This document shows positions 40,376 to 49,285 of a DNA stretch of 64,000 bases, one piece after another. Under the pieces are notes generated by a model, which saw only the letters and a program-made list of their open reading frames with translations, did no database searches and had not been told where the DNA came from. Positions within the stretch are counted from its first letter, which is position 1, and every line of letters begins with the position of its first letter. The stretch is from Roseibium salinum (GTDB lineage Bacteria; Pseudomonadota; Alphaproteobacteria; Rhizobiales; Stappiaceae), in the NCBI RefSeq assembly GCF_026240905.1, contig NZ_JAPEVI010000003.1:1178001-1242000 (forward strand). The letters are read 5' to 3'. The position numbers were made by a program, and so were the translations under genes.

Positions 40376-42090
40376 GCTCTGTTCCTTTGGCGGCCACGTT
40401 CGTGCCGGTTACCGGACTTCCTGTGTGCCCAGACACCGTCAGCTGCCATCAATTCGGTTAAAATGCCCTCGCGCAGGCCACGGTCCGCAACCCGCAGCCT
40501 TGAACAGCTCCAGCGCCGGCGGATCGCCTCGAGAATGGCGCATCCGGCCAGAACGAGATCGGCGCGGTCCGCGCCGATGCAAGGGTTCTCGACGCGAGCC
40601 TCATAGGGCATATCGCGCAGTTGATCAATCATCCTGGCGACATCGCCGTCTTCCAGCCATGTGCCGTCCACCCGGCGCCGGTCGTACCTTTTCAGGCCCA
40701 GATGCACGCCCGCAAGGGTGGTAACGGTTCCCGACGTGCCGAGCATGTGCACCTTGCCCGAGGAAATGGCCTCGGTGAGGCTGCTCGCCAGGCTGAAAGA
40801 CGCCAGGTGTCCGGCCGCGTCTTCGATCATTGCCTCGAAGACCTCGGGCGTGACATGAACACCGCCATGGCGTTCAGCCAGATTGACGACACCGACCGGC
40901 AGCGAGATCCAGGACCGGATAAAGCGCGTCAGGGCGTATCCGCGAGCGCCGCATCGATTGCGCAGGTCGAGCCAGACGATCTCCGACGATCCGCCGCCGA
41001 TATCGAACAGGATAACGCCGTCCGCATCGTGATCGACGAGCGAAGCGCATCCGGCAACGGCCAGGCGCGCCTCCGTCTCGCGGTTGACGACTTCCAGGGC
41101 AAGGCCAGTTTCGGATTTGACGCGGTCGATGAATTCGGCACCGTTTTCCGCCGCGCGGCAGGCTTCCGTGGCAATCAGACGCGAACGCGAAACGCCTCTG
41201 TCAGCCAGTTTACGATGACAATTGGCCAGCGCATCTATGGCGCGGTCCATGGCGGCGTCGCTCAGCCGCCTGTTGGATCCGACCCCCTCGCCCAGGCGCA
41301 CGATGCGGGAATAGGCATCCACAACCCGGAACCCCCGTTCCTCGGGGCGGGCAATCAGGAGGCGGCAATTGTTGGTTCCAAGGTCCAGGGCGGCATAGAG
41401 CGGCGCGCCGTTCTGAGCGTTTCTGGCATAGCCGTTCTGATAACCGGGGCGGTGGCGGCGAAACTGTTCACTGCCGTCCTTCGGCACGCGGATGTCTGCT
41501 TGCTTCGCGGCGCGTTCGGGCGGCGTTTGCCCCAGGACCTGGCCATCGGAGCGGAGGTCCGGCGACGGCGTGGCTGCCGGAGAGCCGTTGTGAACAGGCT
41601 GTCCGTTGGCAGGGCCATTTTCGGCCTGCCGACGACGACGGCCACGTCTGCGCGCGGCCTTCTTGCTCTTGAAGCTGGTTGGCGCCTCGGCGTTGTGCGG
41701 ATTGCCGTGCCCTTCAGCTATACCCGCGACACGGCCGTTGGCGCCTTCGCTCCCGGCCGGCGGCGAACCATGTCCGCGCCTGCGTTTCTTTCGCCGTTTT
41801 CCTGAGCCCGGTGCAGATCCTTCGGCGTCCGCGGGCCGGGCCTGCGGATTGGTAATCTGATCGACGGATCCGGATACAGTTCGGGCCTGGACTGGTCCCG
41901 GGTCTTGAGGCGTTGTTGCTGCTGCAGCGGCATTGCCCTGCGCAAACCCATTGCCTTTCGGACCCTGGCCGGAGCGGCGCTTGCGGCGCCGTTTGGCCGA
42001 TCCCCTGGACCCTGAGCGGGCCCCGCTGTTTCCGGACACATCAGCGGTACGACGCCCGTCCGAGGGCGGTTCCTGACCTGACTGAGTCAC
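40372..42090 (-). CDS. Ppx/GppA-type phosphatase with long basic N-terminal extension
   Basis: About 572 residues. The actin-fold phosphatase occupies the C-terminal part from [20 protein letters not shown], with [33 protein letters not shown] and [15 protein letters not shown]. Such enzymes hydrolyse exopolyphosphate and/or pppGpp. The first 225 residues are low-complexity with three arginine/lysine clusters ([32 protein letters not shown]), absent from typical Ppx proteins and suggestive of RNA or polyphosphate binding. The GTG at 42090 is chosen because GAAAGG lies 9 bases upstream. It overlaps the next gene, rlmE, as ATGA, so translation is probably coupled. Confidence 0.9.
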   Translation of the reverse strand: MTQSGQEPPSDGRRTADVSGNSGARSGSRGSAKRRRKRRSGQGPKGNGFAQGNAAAAATTPQDPGPVQARTVSGSVDQITNPQARPADAEGSAPGSGKRRKKRRRGHGSPPAGSEGANGRVAGIAEGHGNPHNAEAPTSFKSKKAARRRGRRRRQAENGPANGQPVHNGSPAATPSPDLRSDGQVLGQTPPERAAKQADIRVPKDGSEQFRRHRPGYQNGYARNAQNGAPLYAALDLGTNNCRLLIARPEERGFRVVDAYSRIVRLGEGVGSNRRLSDAAMDRAIDALANCHRKLADRGVSRSRLIATEACRAAENGAEFIDRVKSETGLALEVVNRETEARLAVAGCASLVDHDADGVILFDIGGGSSEIVWLDLRNRCGARGYALTRFIRSWISLPVGVVNLAERHGGVHVTPEVFEAMIEDAAGHLASFSLASSLTEAISSGKVHMLGTSGTVTTLAGVHLGLKRYDRRRVDGTWLEDGDVARMIDQLRDMPYEARVENPCIGADRADLVLAGCAILEAIRRRWSCSRLRVADRGLREGILTELMAADGVWAHRKSGNRHERGRQRNRA

Positions 42091-42380
42091 GTTTATGCCT
42101 TTCAGGCCTCCCGCGCACCTGCCACATTCACGGGGCACAGCTGGAAGCCGTATCTTTCGTTGTCAAAACTGTAACAGGTTGCCTGCCGATGGAAAAGCTC
42201 TCTTTAAGTCTGACAGCGGGGCTCCTCAGCGAGAGCCGGGCAACGAACGTAATTTCACAAAAAATTCCAAAACGGCTCTTGCAATCCGGAATACGATGAC
42301 GGTATATCCGGCAAAGAAATCGCAGCGGACGGTTTAAACCACATCCGTTCGCAGCCAGATGTCCATATCTTGGGCCTCGT

Positions 42381-42454
42381 TGGGGAATAGGTTAACGGTA
42401 GACCCACGGACTCTGACTCCGTTAGTCCTGGTTCGAATCCAGGTTCCCCAGCCA
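42381..42454 (+). tRNA. tRNA-Gln (anticodon CUG)
   Basis: 74 nucleotides including an encoded CCA. Acceptor stem TGGGGAA pairs with TTCCCCA. Anticodon stem ACGGA/TCCGT closes the loop CTCTGAC, giving anticodon CTG. T arm CCTGG-TTCGAAT-CCAGG. The U1-A72 closing pair is typical of tRNA-Gln. Confidence 0.97.
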
Positions 42455-42715
42455 ACTCTTCCGTAAGTTATTGATACGTTTCAGAAAAGCGGACCACGAT
42501 TTCCGTGTTTTCAGTCGAAGCGTCCAACTGATGCCCAAAACTGGTCCCCGGAACCGGTGCCCTCGCCTAATGCTCTCAAATTCCACGTCAGACATTGACC
42601 GGAAGCAGCCATTTCGCGTGAAAAGCCCCAATCACTGGCGGACCAGAACGCAGGAGCTACCTGCCGCCGCAATAGTCCTTTGCAAAAGGATCAGTTTGCT
42701 CTAGCCCTGAAAGAC

Positions 42716-43732
42716 ATGGAGTGTTTGCAGGGGGGCTTCCGGTTGCATGAATCCAGTCGGAGACAGACCGCTGCAGTAGATGGTGTGAGCCTGCGCTCGA
42801 GCCTGATCGACCATGCCGCTGCTCAGGCGGCGATGCAGCCATGGATTGAAATGGAGTGCATTCAGCTCGGCCAGGGCAAGTGTCTGGGAGCGTTGCACAG
42901 CCTCGAACTGGGAAATCAGCGCCTCGTTCGTGAGTGTCAGGAAACTGCGGTTCAGAAACTGGGCGCCACACCGGACAATCTCTGCACAATCTCCTATTGC
43001 ACCCTGGACCCGGCCTTCCGGTTTTCAGAGCACGGAGCGGGCGACGCGGACGCGATCTTCTTTTTGCCGGAGAAGACCGAGTTCGACCTTCATGTTCCGG
43101 CCGGAGCGCAGACCACTTATGTCAGTCTCGACCAGGTTGAATTCCTGGACGCTGCACGCGTGCTGAACCCTGCCGAATGGGAAATCGCCCCACAGGGGAT
43201 CAAGCTGCTCTATTCAAGGCAAAAGGCCCTGTTCCAGGATGCGGTCGAGGTGTGGTTCAGGGCCGCCGGCATGGCTGCCAGACAGCGCGGTGCGCCGGTG
43301 GCGGACATCATGCGCCGCCTTCTGTTTCAGACGGTGCTGCAGATCGCGACGTCAACGACACAAGCCCCCGCGGAAGCAGTGCCGCCCGCTGCGCGGCTCC
43401 GTGCGTTCCGCATTTGCCGCGAGGCGCGTGCCTTTGCCGAAGACCGCATTGAGACCGACGAGCCGCCCACAATGGTCGACATCTGCAGGGCGGTCGGTGT
43501 CAGCGAGCGTACGCTTCAATATGCCTTCGGTGCCTACGCCGGAATGTCCCCGATGGCCTACCTTCGCCTGTTGCGGCTCAACCGCGTCAGGACAATGCTC
43601 CTGAGGTCGACTCACCGGGAGACGACCGTGACCGCGGCGGCCATGCGGTTCGGGTTTTTCCATCTCGGCCGTTTTTCCCATGACTATAAGCGCGTTTTTG
43701 ACGAAGCACCGTCCGCCACGCTTGCCTGCTGA
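42716..43732 (+). CDS. AraC-family transcriptional regulator
   Basis: About 338 residues. The C-terminal HTH domain is clear: RIETDEPPTMVDICRAVGVSERTLQYAFGAYAGMSPMAYLRLLRLNRVRTML, then AMRFGFFHLGRFSHDYKRVFDE. The N-terminal 220 residues form a ligand or dimerisation domain that I do not recognise. The frame opens at a TTG at 42680; the ATG at 42716 has GAAAG upstream and is preferred. The nearest downstream genes are a beta-lactamase-fold hydrolase and a carbonic anhydrase on the same strand, which it may control. Confidence 0.88.
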   Translation: MECLQGGFRLHESSRRQTAAVDGVSLRSSLIDHAAAQAAMQPWIEMECIQLGQGKCLGALHSLELGNQRLVRECQETAVQKLGATPDNLCTISYCTLDPAFRFSEHGAGDADAIFFLPEKTEFDLHVPAGAQTTYVSLDQVEFLDAARVLNPAEWEIAPQGIKLLYSRQKALFQDAVEVWFRAAGMAARQRGAPVADIMRRLLFQTVLQIATSTTQAPAEAVPPAARLRAFRICREARAFAEDRIETDEPPTMVDICRAVGVSERTLQYAFGAYAGMSPMAYLRLLRLNRVRTMLLRSTHRETTVTAAAMRFGFFHLGRFSHDYKRVFDEAPSATLAC

Positions 43733-43927
43733 GCCATTCGTCGACCCCCGCCGACCGACAAGTTCGTCCGCTCCCTTAACCATTGCGGAAATCGGATAGT
43801 CACTCTCCAACCAAGCGCGCTATCCTGTTGACGAATTGCATCGGCTTGCTTCGCTCGCCCCCTGGCGATGCGGATGAAAATGCAATCCGTCGGCCCACCT
43901 GCGAGACAGCTTCGGATACCTGAGGTC

Positions 43928-45127
43928 ATGACCCAACGTGCCACGCCCACAAACCGCCCAATGCCTGGATGCCTTGTCGCCGGCTTGCTGGTCGCGATGT
44001 CCCTGCTTTTCCCCGTGTCTGCCCAGGCCGTTGATCTCGATATCTATCTGACCGGTATCCGGATCAAATACGGTTTGCCCGCGATTGCGGCCGCCGTGGT
44101 AAAGAACGGCGAGATCGTCTCGGCCGCCGCCGTCGGCACGCGCATTCTTGGGGAAGACATTCCTGTGACGATCGATGACCGTTTCCATATCGGTTCGAAT
44201 ACCAAGGCCATGACCGCGACCTTGGCCGGAATGCTTGTGGAAGAGGGGAAACTGCGGTGGGATTCCCGGGTCGGTGAGATACTCGGCGACGATGTGAAGG
44301 GAATGAGTGCAAGCCTGGCCAACGCTACGCTCGAGCAGCTGCTTTCCCACTCAAGCGGCATTCCCAGCGACAACGAGACGATCCTTGACCTCTATTTCAG
44401 CGCCGATGTCTTTGATCACAACCTGACCGATCTGCGCCTTCGCCTGCTGAACGCTTGGAAGAACAACGAGATTTCCGTGCCTGATGGGTCGCCGTTCCAA
44501 TACTCCAACCTGGGCTATGTCATTGCCGGGATGATGATTGAGGAGGTCACGGGGACGCCCTGGGAGCAGCTGATGCGCCAGCGGATTTTCACGCCCCTGG
44601 AGATGCGCACGGCGGGACTCGGGCCCCAGGCGACCTATGGGCGGGTCGACGCGCCGGTCGGACACCGGATTGAGCCGGACGGCAGCGTGACACCAATGCT
44701 TTGGGGACCTGCAGCAGATGTGCCGCAGGTCATCGCTCCGGCCGGCAATGCACATATGTCGATTTCCGACTACGCCAAATGGGCAGGCTGGAATGCCGGT
44801 AAGGGTGGGCGCGGGCCGGTGCTCGTGTCGCCGGAGACGTTGCACCACCTCCAGTCCGTCAAGGTCCAAACGCCCGTTCGGGACAACCCGCCGCCAGGAA
44901 CGCCGGCCACGGGCGGCTACGGTCTTGGCTGGGGTACCGTGAGCTTTGACTGGGCGGACAGGCCCCTGTTGACCCACAACGGCTCGAATTCAATGAACCT
45001 TGCCCGGATTGTCATCGACCCGGAGCAGGACCTCGCCATCGTCGTGACGACCAATTTTCCCGGAGCCGCAGCCAATACGGCGGCGGGCGCCGTCTTGCAG
45101 CATCTTTACGCGACCTACACCCGCTAG
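43928..45127 (+). CDS. Exported serine hydrolase of the beta-lactamase (class C/esterase) family
   Basis: About 399 residues with a signal peptide (VAGLLVAMSLLFPVSAQA). The three penicillin-binding motifs are present: SNTK as SxxK, YSN as YxN near FQYSNLGYVIAGMM, and HNG replacing KTG near LLTHNGSNSMN. HxG in the third motif is usual for D-aminopeptidase/esterase-type members (beta-lactamase family serine hydrolases), not true AmpC enzymes. The start could also be 43868, 20 codons earlier. It may act on peptidoglycan peptides or small esters; resistance cannot be inferred. A carbonic anhydrase gene follows after 69 bases. Confidence 0.88.
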   Translation: MTQRATPTNRPMPGCLVAGLLVAMSLLFPVSAQAVDLDIYLTGIRIKYGLPAIAAAVVKNGEIVSAAAVGTRILGEDIPVTIDDRFHIGSNTKAMTATLAGMLVEEGKLRWDSRVGEILGDDVKGMSASLANATLEQLLSHSSGIPSDNETILDLYFSADVFDHNLTDLRLRLLNAWKNNEISVPDGSPFQYSNLGYVIAGMMIEEVTGTPWEQLMRQRIFTPLEMRTAGLGPQATYGRVDAPVGHRIEPDGSVTPMLWGPAADVPQVIAPAGNAHMSISDYAKWAGWNAGKGGRGPVLVSPETLHHLQSVKVQTPVRDNPPPGTPATGGYGLGWGTVSFDWADRPLLTHNGSNSMNLARIVIDPEQDLAIVVTTNFPGAAANTAAGAVLQHLYATYTR

Positions 45128-45196
45128 ATGACGGGTGGGGTCGGACCGGTCTCGCAATCTGTCAGATCCGCGGCAGACCATTCAGGAGGAAATAGC

Positions 45197-45904
45197 ATGT
45201 GTCAGGATTGTACTAAAGGAACCATCAGCCGCCGGGGGCTGTTTGCAGGCGGCCTGGCACTGACCCTGGCGGCCTCGTCAGGCTCCATGGCGTTCGCGCA
45301 ATCGAGCGAAGCACCGCCGGCCACGCCCGATGAAGCGCTGAAGCGTTTGATCGACGGCAACGCCCGTTATGTGGCGAATTCGCCGATCAACACGGATCAT
45401 TCTGTCGGCCGGTCCGCCCGGTCCACGGGACAACAACCTTTTGCGGCCGTCGTAACCTGTTCGGACTCCCGCGTCGTGCCGGAGCTGATTTTCGATCAGG
45501 GACCGGGCGATCTTTTTGTCGTCCGCGTCGCGGGCAATTTCATCAATGAGGACGGGCTGGCAAGTCTGGAATTCGGCGCTGCCGTTCTGGGCATCAAGAC
45601 GATTGTCGTTCTCGGGCATACATCCTGCGGCGCGGTCCGTGCCACGATCGAGTCCATCCAGGACAAGATCCTGCCCCCCGGCCATCTGCCGAGCCTTGTC
45701 AATGCGATCCGTCCCGCGGTCTATGACGCCATGGCCGATAATCCGGCCGATCTTCTGGCCGCTGCAACCGCGCAGAACGCCAAGCTCAACGCGGAAAAGG
45801 CGGCCGTTGCGGATCCGATCCTGTCCGACTTCCATGCCTCGGGAAAGATCAAATCCTCCGCCGGAATATATGACATAGCCACCGGGAAAGTGGCGTTTCT
45901 ATAG
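45197..45904 (+). CDS. Tat-exported beta-class carbonic anhydrase
   Basis: 235 residues. The N-terminus has a twin-arginine signal (ISRRGLFAGGLALTLAASSG). The beta-CA core follows: AAVVTCSDSRVVPELIFDQGPGDLFVVRVAGNF with the zinc-ligand cysteine and the Asp-Arg dyad, and VVLGHTSCGAV with the His and second Cys. AGGAGG precedes the ATG at 45197 at ideal spacing, which decides the start. It would interconvert CO2 and bicarbonate in the periplasm; Tat export fits a protein that folds with zinc in the cytosol. Confidence 0.93.
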   Translation: MCQDCTKGTISRRGLFAGGLALTLAASSGSMAFAQSSEAPPATPDEALKRLIDGNARYVANSPINTDHSVGRSARSTGQQPFAAVVTCSDSRVVPELIFDQGPGDLFVVRVAGNFINEDGLASLEFGAAVLGIKTIVVLGHTSCGAVRATIESIQDKILPPGHLPSLVNAIRPAVYDAMADNPADLLAAATAQNAKLNAEKAAVADPILSDFHASGKIKSSAGIYDIATGKVAFL

Positions 45905-46025
45905 CGAGCGGTGTGATCCGCGTGGTGAGTGCAAAGACGGAGGCGCCGGTGATCCCGGCGCCCACGGCACACCCGGTCGATGCTCTAAACCAGCTTGATC
46001 CGGAAACCTCCGACGAGCCCGGCCG

Positions 46026-46744
46026 TCAATCGAGGAGACCCTTGTGTGCAAGTGAGCGCAGGCGGATGAGACCCATGGACAGATGGGCTCGCCGGGTCAA
46101 TGCGGCCGCGTGGATGTCGCCCAAGGCGACGGCACCGGCTATCTCCTCAATTTCGCGGCTGAAAATCTCGACTTCCTTCGTCAGCGCCATGTGGGGCAGG
46201 TAAGTCAGCCAGATCCGGCAGGTCTGGTAAAAAGCTTCTCCGAGACATCCCGCAAAGGTTCGTTGTCGGACAACTGCTGGAAGGCGTGGAAGAAGTCGAT
46301 GTTCAGCCGGGCAAACTCTTCCCAGGTCGGCGTCTCGCGAAGCCTGGCCGCCTTCTTCCGCATGTCTTCAAAAAGGCCCTTCAACGTGTCCGTAGCGGGG
46401 CTTGGCGACAGCTTTCCCGCCAGTTCGTTGAGTTCCATGCGCAACTGATAGACCTGAATGAGTTCTTCCAGGTCGACTTCGCTCACGATTGTTCCAACGC
46501 CCTGTTGCGACTGGAGCAGGCCGTCAGCTTCGAGGATCTGCAAGGCCTTGCGGAGCGGGGATCGGCTGACGCCGAATTCGGCGGCCAGGCCTTCCTCGGT
46601 GAGCTGGGTTCCGGGCGGATAGACAAGCATGCAGATCCGGTCCCGCAAGACCGAATACATGATCTGGAACCGCTCCTGAGCGTTCGCTGCCCTTTCCAGC
46701 CAGGCCGCGACATCTATCGTTTCGAGTTCGTGGAACGGGCTCAT
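46026..46744 (-). CDS. GntR-family (FadR/FCD) regulator of the ectoine island, frame interrupted by a one-base deficit
   Basis: The first 170 residues are intact: the winged helix ICMLVYPPGTQLTEEGLAAEFGVSRSPLRKALQILEADGLL and the start of an FCD domain. As written it stops at 46205 with the tail TRPAGSG. Adding one A to the run of five at 46229-46233 continues the FCD domain: YQTCRIWLTYLPHMALTKEV, FSREIEEIAGAVALGDIHAA and LTRRAHLSMGLIRLRSLAHK. The stop is then at 46026, giving 239 residues, the normal FadR-type length. It overlaps the M20 gene by ATGA and is last in the doeA operon, so it is probably autoregulated through the TTGTACACAA sites. Confidence 0.88.
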
Positions 46745-47916
46745 GCCGGTTGCAACAGGGTCTTTTCAAGTCCCGACAGCATGGAGAGGCATTTCTCAAG
46801 CTGGTCGAGCGAAATGAATTCGTCCGGCTGGTGGGCCTGGGCGATCGAGCCCGGACCGCAGACGACCACCGACATGCCGAGCGCCTGGAACAGTCCCGCT
46901 TCCGTGCCGAAGGAGACGACATCGCAGAGATTTGCCCCCGTCAGGGCCGTGACGATGTCCCTCGCCTCGTTTTCGTTTGCAACCGCCAGGCCCGCGACTT
47001 CGCCGATCACTTCTGTCACGATATCGGCATCGGGATAGACCTGCTGCATTTGTGGCAGCAGGACGTTTCGGCAATAGGCTTCAAGGACCGCCTTCACTTC
47101 CCGTGCATCTTCGTTCCGCACCGGGCGCATTTCCCACTCTACCGCACAGTGGCGGGCGATCACGTTGCGCGCGGAACCGCCTTCGATCCGGCCCGTCTGC
47201 AGCGTCGTCCACGGAGGCGAGTAACGCTGGCTGTCAGGTCCGGCCTTATCTTTCATCTTCTCGGCGACCTCCATCATCTTGCCGATGAAGGCGGCAGCCA
47301 CATGGATGGCGTTGACCCCTTTATCCGGTTCGGAGCCGTGTCCATCCGTGCCATGAAAGGCGGTCGTATATTCGTAACAGCCCTTGTGGCCCTCGATGAC
47401 GCGCATTTCTGTCGGTTCGCCGATGATGGCGACGGAGGGCCGGATGTCCGCTGCCTGGAGTTCCTCGACCAGATGCCGGGCTCCGAAACAGCCAACCTCC
47501 TCGTCGTAGGTGAGCGCTATGTGCAAGGGACGCTTCAGGTCCAGGGCGGCGTAGTCGGGCGCTTTTGCAAGAACCGCGGCGATGAAGCCCTTCATGTCGC
47601 AGGTGCCACGGCCATAGAGAAGCCCCTCCGCCTGGCGCATCTGGAACGGGTCGCTTGTCCATTCCGCAGCATCGACCGGAACCACGTCCGTGTGTCCCGA
47701 CAGCACGATACCGCCGGACGTATCGGGACCGAACGTTGCAAAGACATTTGCCTTCCTGCCCGTGCTGTCCCAATAGACCTTCACGCGCGCACCGCAGTCT
47801 TCCAGCAGACCGGCCGCGTACTCGATCAAGCCGAGATTACTGTCCGCCGAAACAGTCGGAAAACCGATCAGCCGGTCGAGGATGGAAATCGTGCGTGTGA
47901 GATGAGCTAAGGACAT
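46741..47916 (-). CDS. M20-family deacetylase (ArgE-like), candidate N-acetyl-diaminobutyrate deacetylase
   Basis: 391 residues. Zinc ligands sit in VLSGHTDVVPVD, LYGRGTCDMKGFIAAVL, ALTYDEEVGCFGARHL, GEPTEMRVIEGHKGCYEY and AQHQPDEF-like QAHQPDEFISL. It belongs to the acetylornithine deacetylase (ArgE) group. In characterised ectoine pathways this step, Nalpha-acetyl-diaminobutyrate to diaminobutyrate, is done by DoeB/EutE of the AstE/aspartoacylase family. Its position 7 bases after doeA suggests this M20 enzyme replaces DoeB here; that is inference. GAGGTCGG precedes the ATG. Confidence 0.85.
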   Translation of the reverse strand: MSLAHLTRTISILDRLIGFPTVSADSNLGLIEYAAGLLEDCGARVKVYWDSTGRKANVFATFGPDTSGGIVLSGHTDVVPVDAAEWTSDPFQMRQAEGLLYGRGTCDMKGFIAAVLAKAPDYAALDLKRPLHIALTYDEEVGCFGARHLVEELQAADIRPSVAIIGEPTEMRVIEGHKGCYEYTTAFHGTDGHGSEPDKGVNAIHVAAAFIGKMMEVAEKMKDKAGPDSQRYSPPWTTLQTGRIEGGSARNVIARHCAVEWEMRPVRNEDAREVKAVLEAYCRNVLLPQMQQVYPDADIVTEVIGEVAGLAVANENEARDIVTALTGANLCDVVSFGTEAGLFQALGMSVVVCGPGSIAQAHQPDEFISLDQLEKCLSMLSGLEKTLLQPA

Positions 47917-47923
47917 TCCGACC

Positions 47924-49108
47924 TCAGTTCTTCACAAACAGTCTGCGCGGCCGGTTGCAAAGGCATTCGGCATGCCCCTCTTCCTTGATGAGGATGCTCT
48001 CGGTGATCTCAAGACCCCAGCCGTCCATCCACAGTCCCGGCATGAAGTGGAACGTCATGCCGGGTTTGAGGACAGTATTGTCCTCATGGCGGATGGAAAT
48101 CGTGCGCTCGCCCCAATCCGGCGGATAGGACAGCCCGATCGGATAACCGGCCCGGTCCGAGCGTTCGATTCCGGCCGCTTCAAGCGGTTTTGCGAGCGCG
48201 CGGGCGACATCACCGGCCGTGTTGCCGGCCCGTGCGGTTTCAAGGCCGGCTTCCAGCCCTTCGATCAGGGCCTGTTCCGCATCCAGGAGATATTGCGGCG
48301 GATCTCCCAGAAAGACGGTGCGGCAGAGCGGTGCATGATAACGGCGGAAGCAGCCTGACAGTTCGAAGAAGGTCGCTTCGCCCTTTTGCATGAACCGGCC
48401 GTCCCACGTCAGGTGCGGCGCGGATGCATCGGCGCCACTGGGAAGAAGCGGCACGATTGCCGGGTAGTCTCCCCAGGCATCGTCAAGGCCTCGGATCGCG
48501 TCCGCATAGATTTCCGCGACCAGATCCGCCTTGCGCATGCCGGGTTTCACACGCTCGAAGACCCCGTCCATGATCTTCTCGGAAATCCTGGCGGCCTTGC
48601 GCATGAACACCAGCTCTTCATCCGACTTGACGGCACGGAGCCAGTTGACCATGCCCGTGGCGTCCACGAACTCAGCGTTCGGCAAGTCCTCCCGCATGGT
48701 CAGGTAGGCCTTTGCGGAGAAATAGTAATTCTCCAGTTCCACTCCGATGCGCTTGTTTTCGTAGCCCTTGGACTTCAACAGGCTCGAAAGGTCCTGCATG
48801 GGATGGCAATGGGAGGACTGGATGTAGCGATCCGCATAGGCGCTTACGCGCTCATCATCCATCCAGACCGTGCGCCGCGCGCCATTGGCGTCCTGACGAC
48901 GCCCCCACCAGATGGGATCTTCGTCAAGGAAGACGAGGACGCCCTGGTGGACGTAGAAGGACCAGCCGTCATAGCCGGTGGTCCAGGACATATTCGACGG
49001 ATCCTCGAGAAACAGGACGTCGATGCCGCGCATATTCATGTCGTTGCGGATCAGTTGAAGGCGCCGTTGATATTCCGATTGGCTGAAAGGGAGATCCTGA
49101 CCAGGCAT
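47924..49108 (-). CDS. doeA: Ectoine hydrolase
   Basis: About 394 residues of the M24 creatinase/prolidase fold. The diagnostic DoeA/EutD stretch is NMSWTTGYDGWSFYVHQGVL, with IWWGRRQDANGARRTVW and DDAWGDYPAIVPLLPSGADA following and HLTWDGRFMQKGEATFFELSG near the active site. Two of the usual metal ligands of M24 peptidases are replaced, as in other DoeA proteins. It opens the ectoine ring to Nalpha-acetyl-L-2,4-diaminobutyrate. The ATG at 49108 is preferred, with CGAGG 8 bases upstream; the frame can be extended to a TTG at 49141, inside the operator. Confidence 0.93.
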   Translation of the reverse strand: MPGQDLPFSQSEYQRRLQLIRNDMNMRGIDVLFLEDPSNMSWTTGYDGWSFYVHQGVLVFLDEDPIWWGRRQDANGARRTVWMDDERVSAYADRYIQSSHCHPMQDLSSLLKSKGYENKRIGVELENYYFSAKAYLTMREDLPNAEFVDATGMVNWLRAVKSDEELVFMRKAARISEKIMDGVFERVKPGMRKADLVAEIYADAIRGLDDAWGDYPAIVPLLPSGADASAPHLTWDGRFMQKGEATFFELSGCFRRYHAPLCRTVFLGDPPQYLLDAEQALIEGLEAGLETARAGNTAGDVARALAKPLEAAGIERSDRAGYPIGLSYPPDWGERTISIRHEDNTVLKPGMTFHFMPGLWMDGWGLEITESILIKEEGHAECLCNRPRRLFVKN

Positions 49109-49131
49109 TGTGTTCATCCTCGACAAAGCAT

Positions 49132-49144
49132 TTGTACACAAATA
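49132..49144. promoter_or_regulatory. Candidate GntR operator, doeA side
   Basis: TTGTACACAAATA contains the dyad TTGT-AC-ACAA, the form of FadR-subfamily operators. It lies 24 bases upstream of the doeA start codon, where it would overlap the promoter. An identical 13-base copy lies 84 bp away at 49216. Confidence 0.7.
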
Positions 49145-49215
49145 ACCATAAGACAGAATTCAAATGCAAGAAAATTTGCCGTTTACAGATCTTCCTCTTG
49201 CGGCTTTTTGATTAA

Positions 49216-49228
49216 TTGTACACAAATA
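49216..49228. promoter_or_regulatory. Candidate GntR operator, eutB side
   Basis: The second exact copy of TTGTACACAAATA, 58 bases upstream of the eutB start and in the same orientation as the first. The 84-bp spacing equals eight helical turns, which would let two dimers face each other across a loop. Confidence 0.7.
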
Positions 49229-49285
49229 GCGCAATTTCCGCCTAAGGCGGGCTTTTCGGCTATACTCTCGGGTCAAGGGGGCGTC

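Noticed and set aside
42255-42631. Minus-strand frames giving GEPGFEPGLTESES- and LGNLDSNQD-type peptides
   Set aside because: These are antisense readings across the tRNA-Gln gene, a frequent false protein prediction.
42381-46025. Integrated element at tRNA-Gln carrying the AraC, hydrolase and carbonic anhydrase genes
   Set aside because: No integrase, no repeat of the tRNA 3' end and no change of base use were seen.
46026-46744. Truncated GntR pseudogene
   Set aside because: The remaining FCD domain is intact in the next frame after a one-base homopolymer correction, so decay is less likely than a base-calling deficit.
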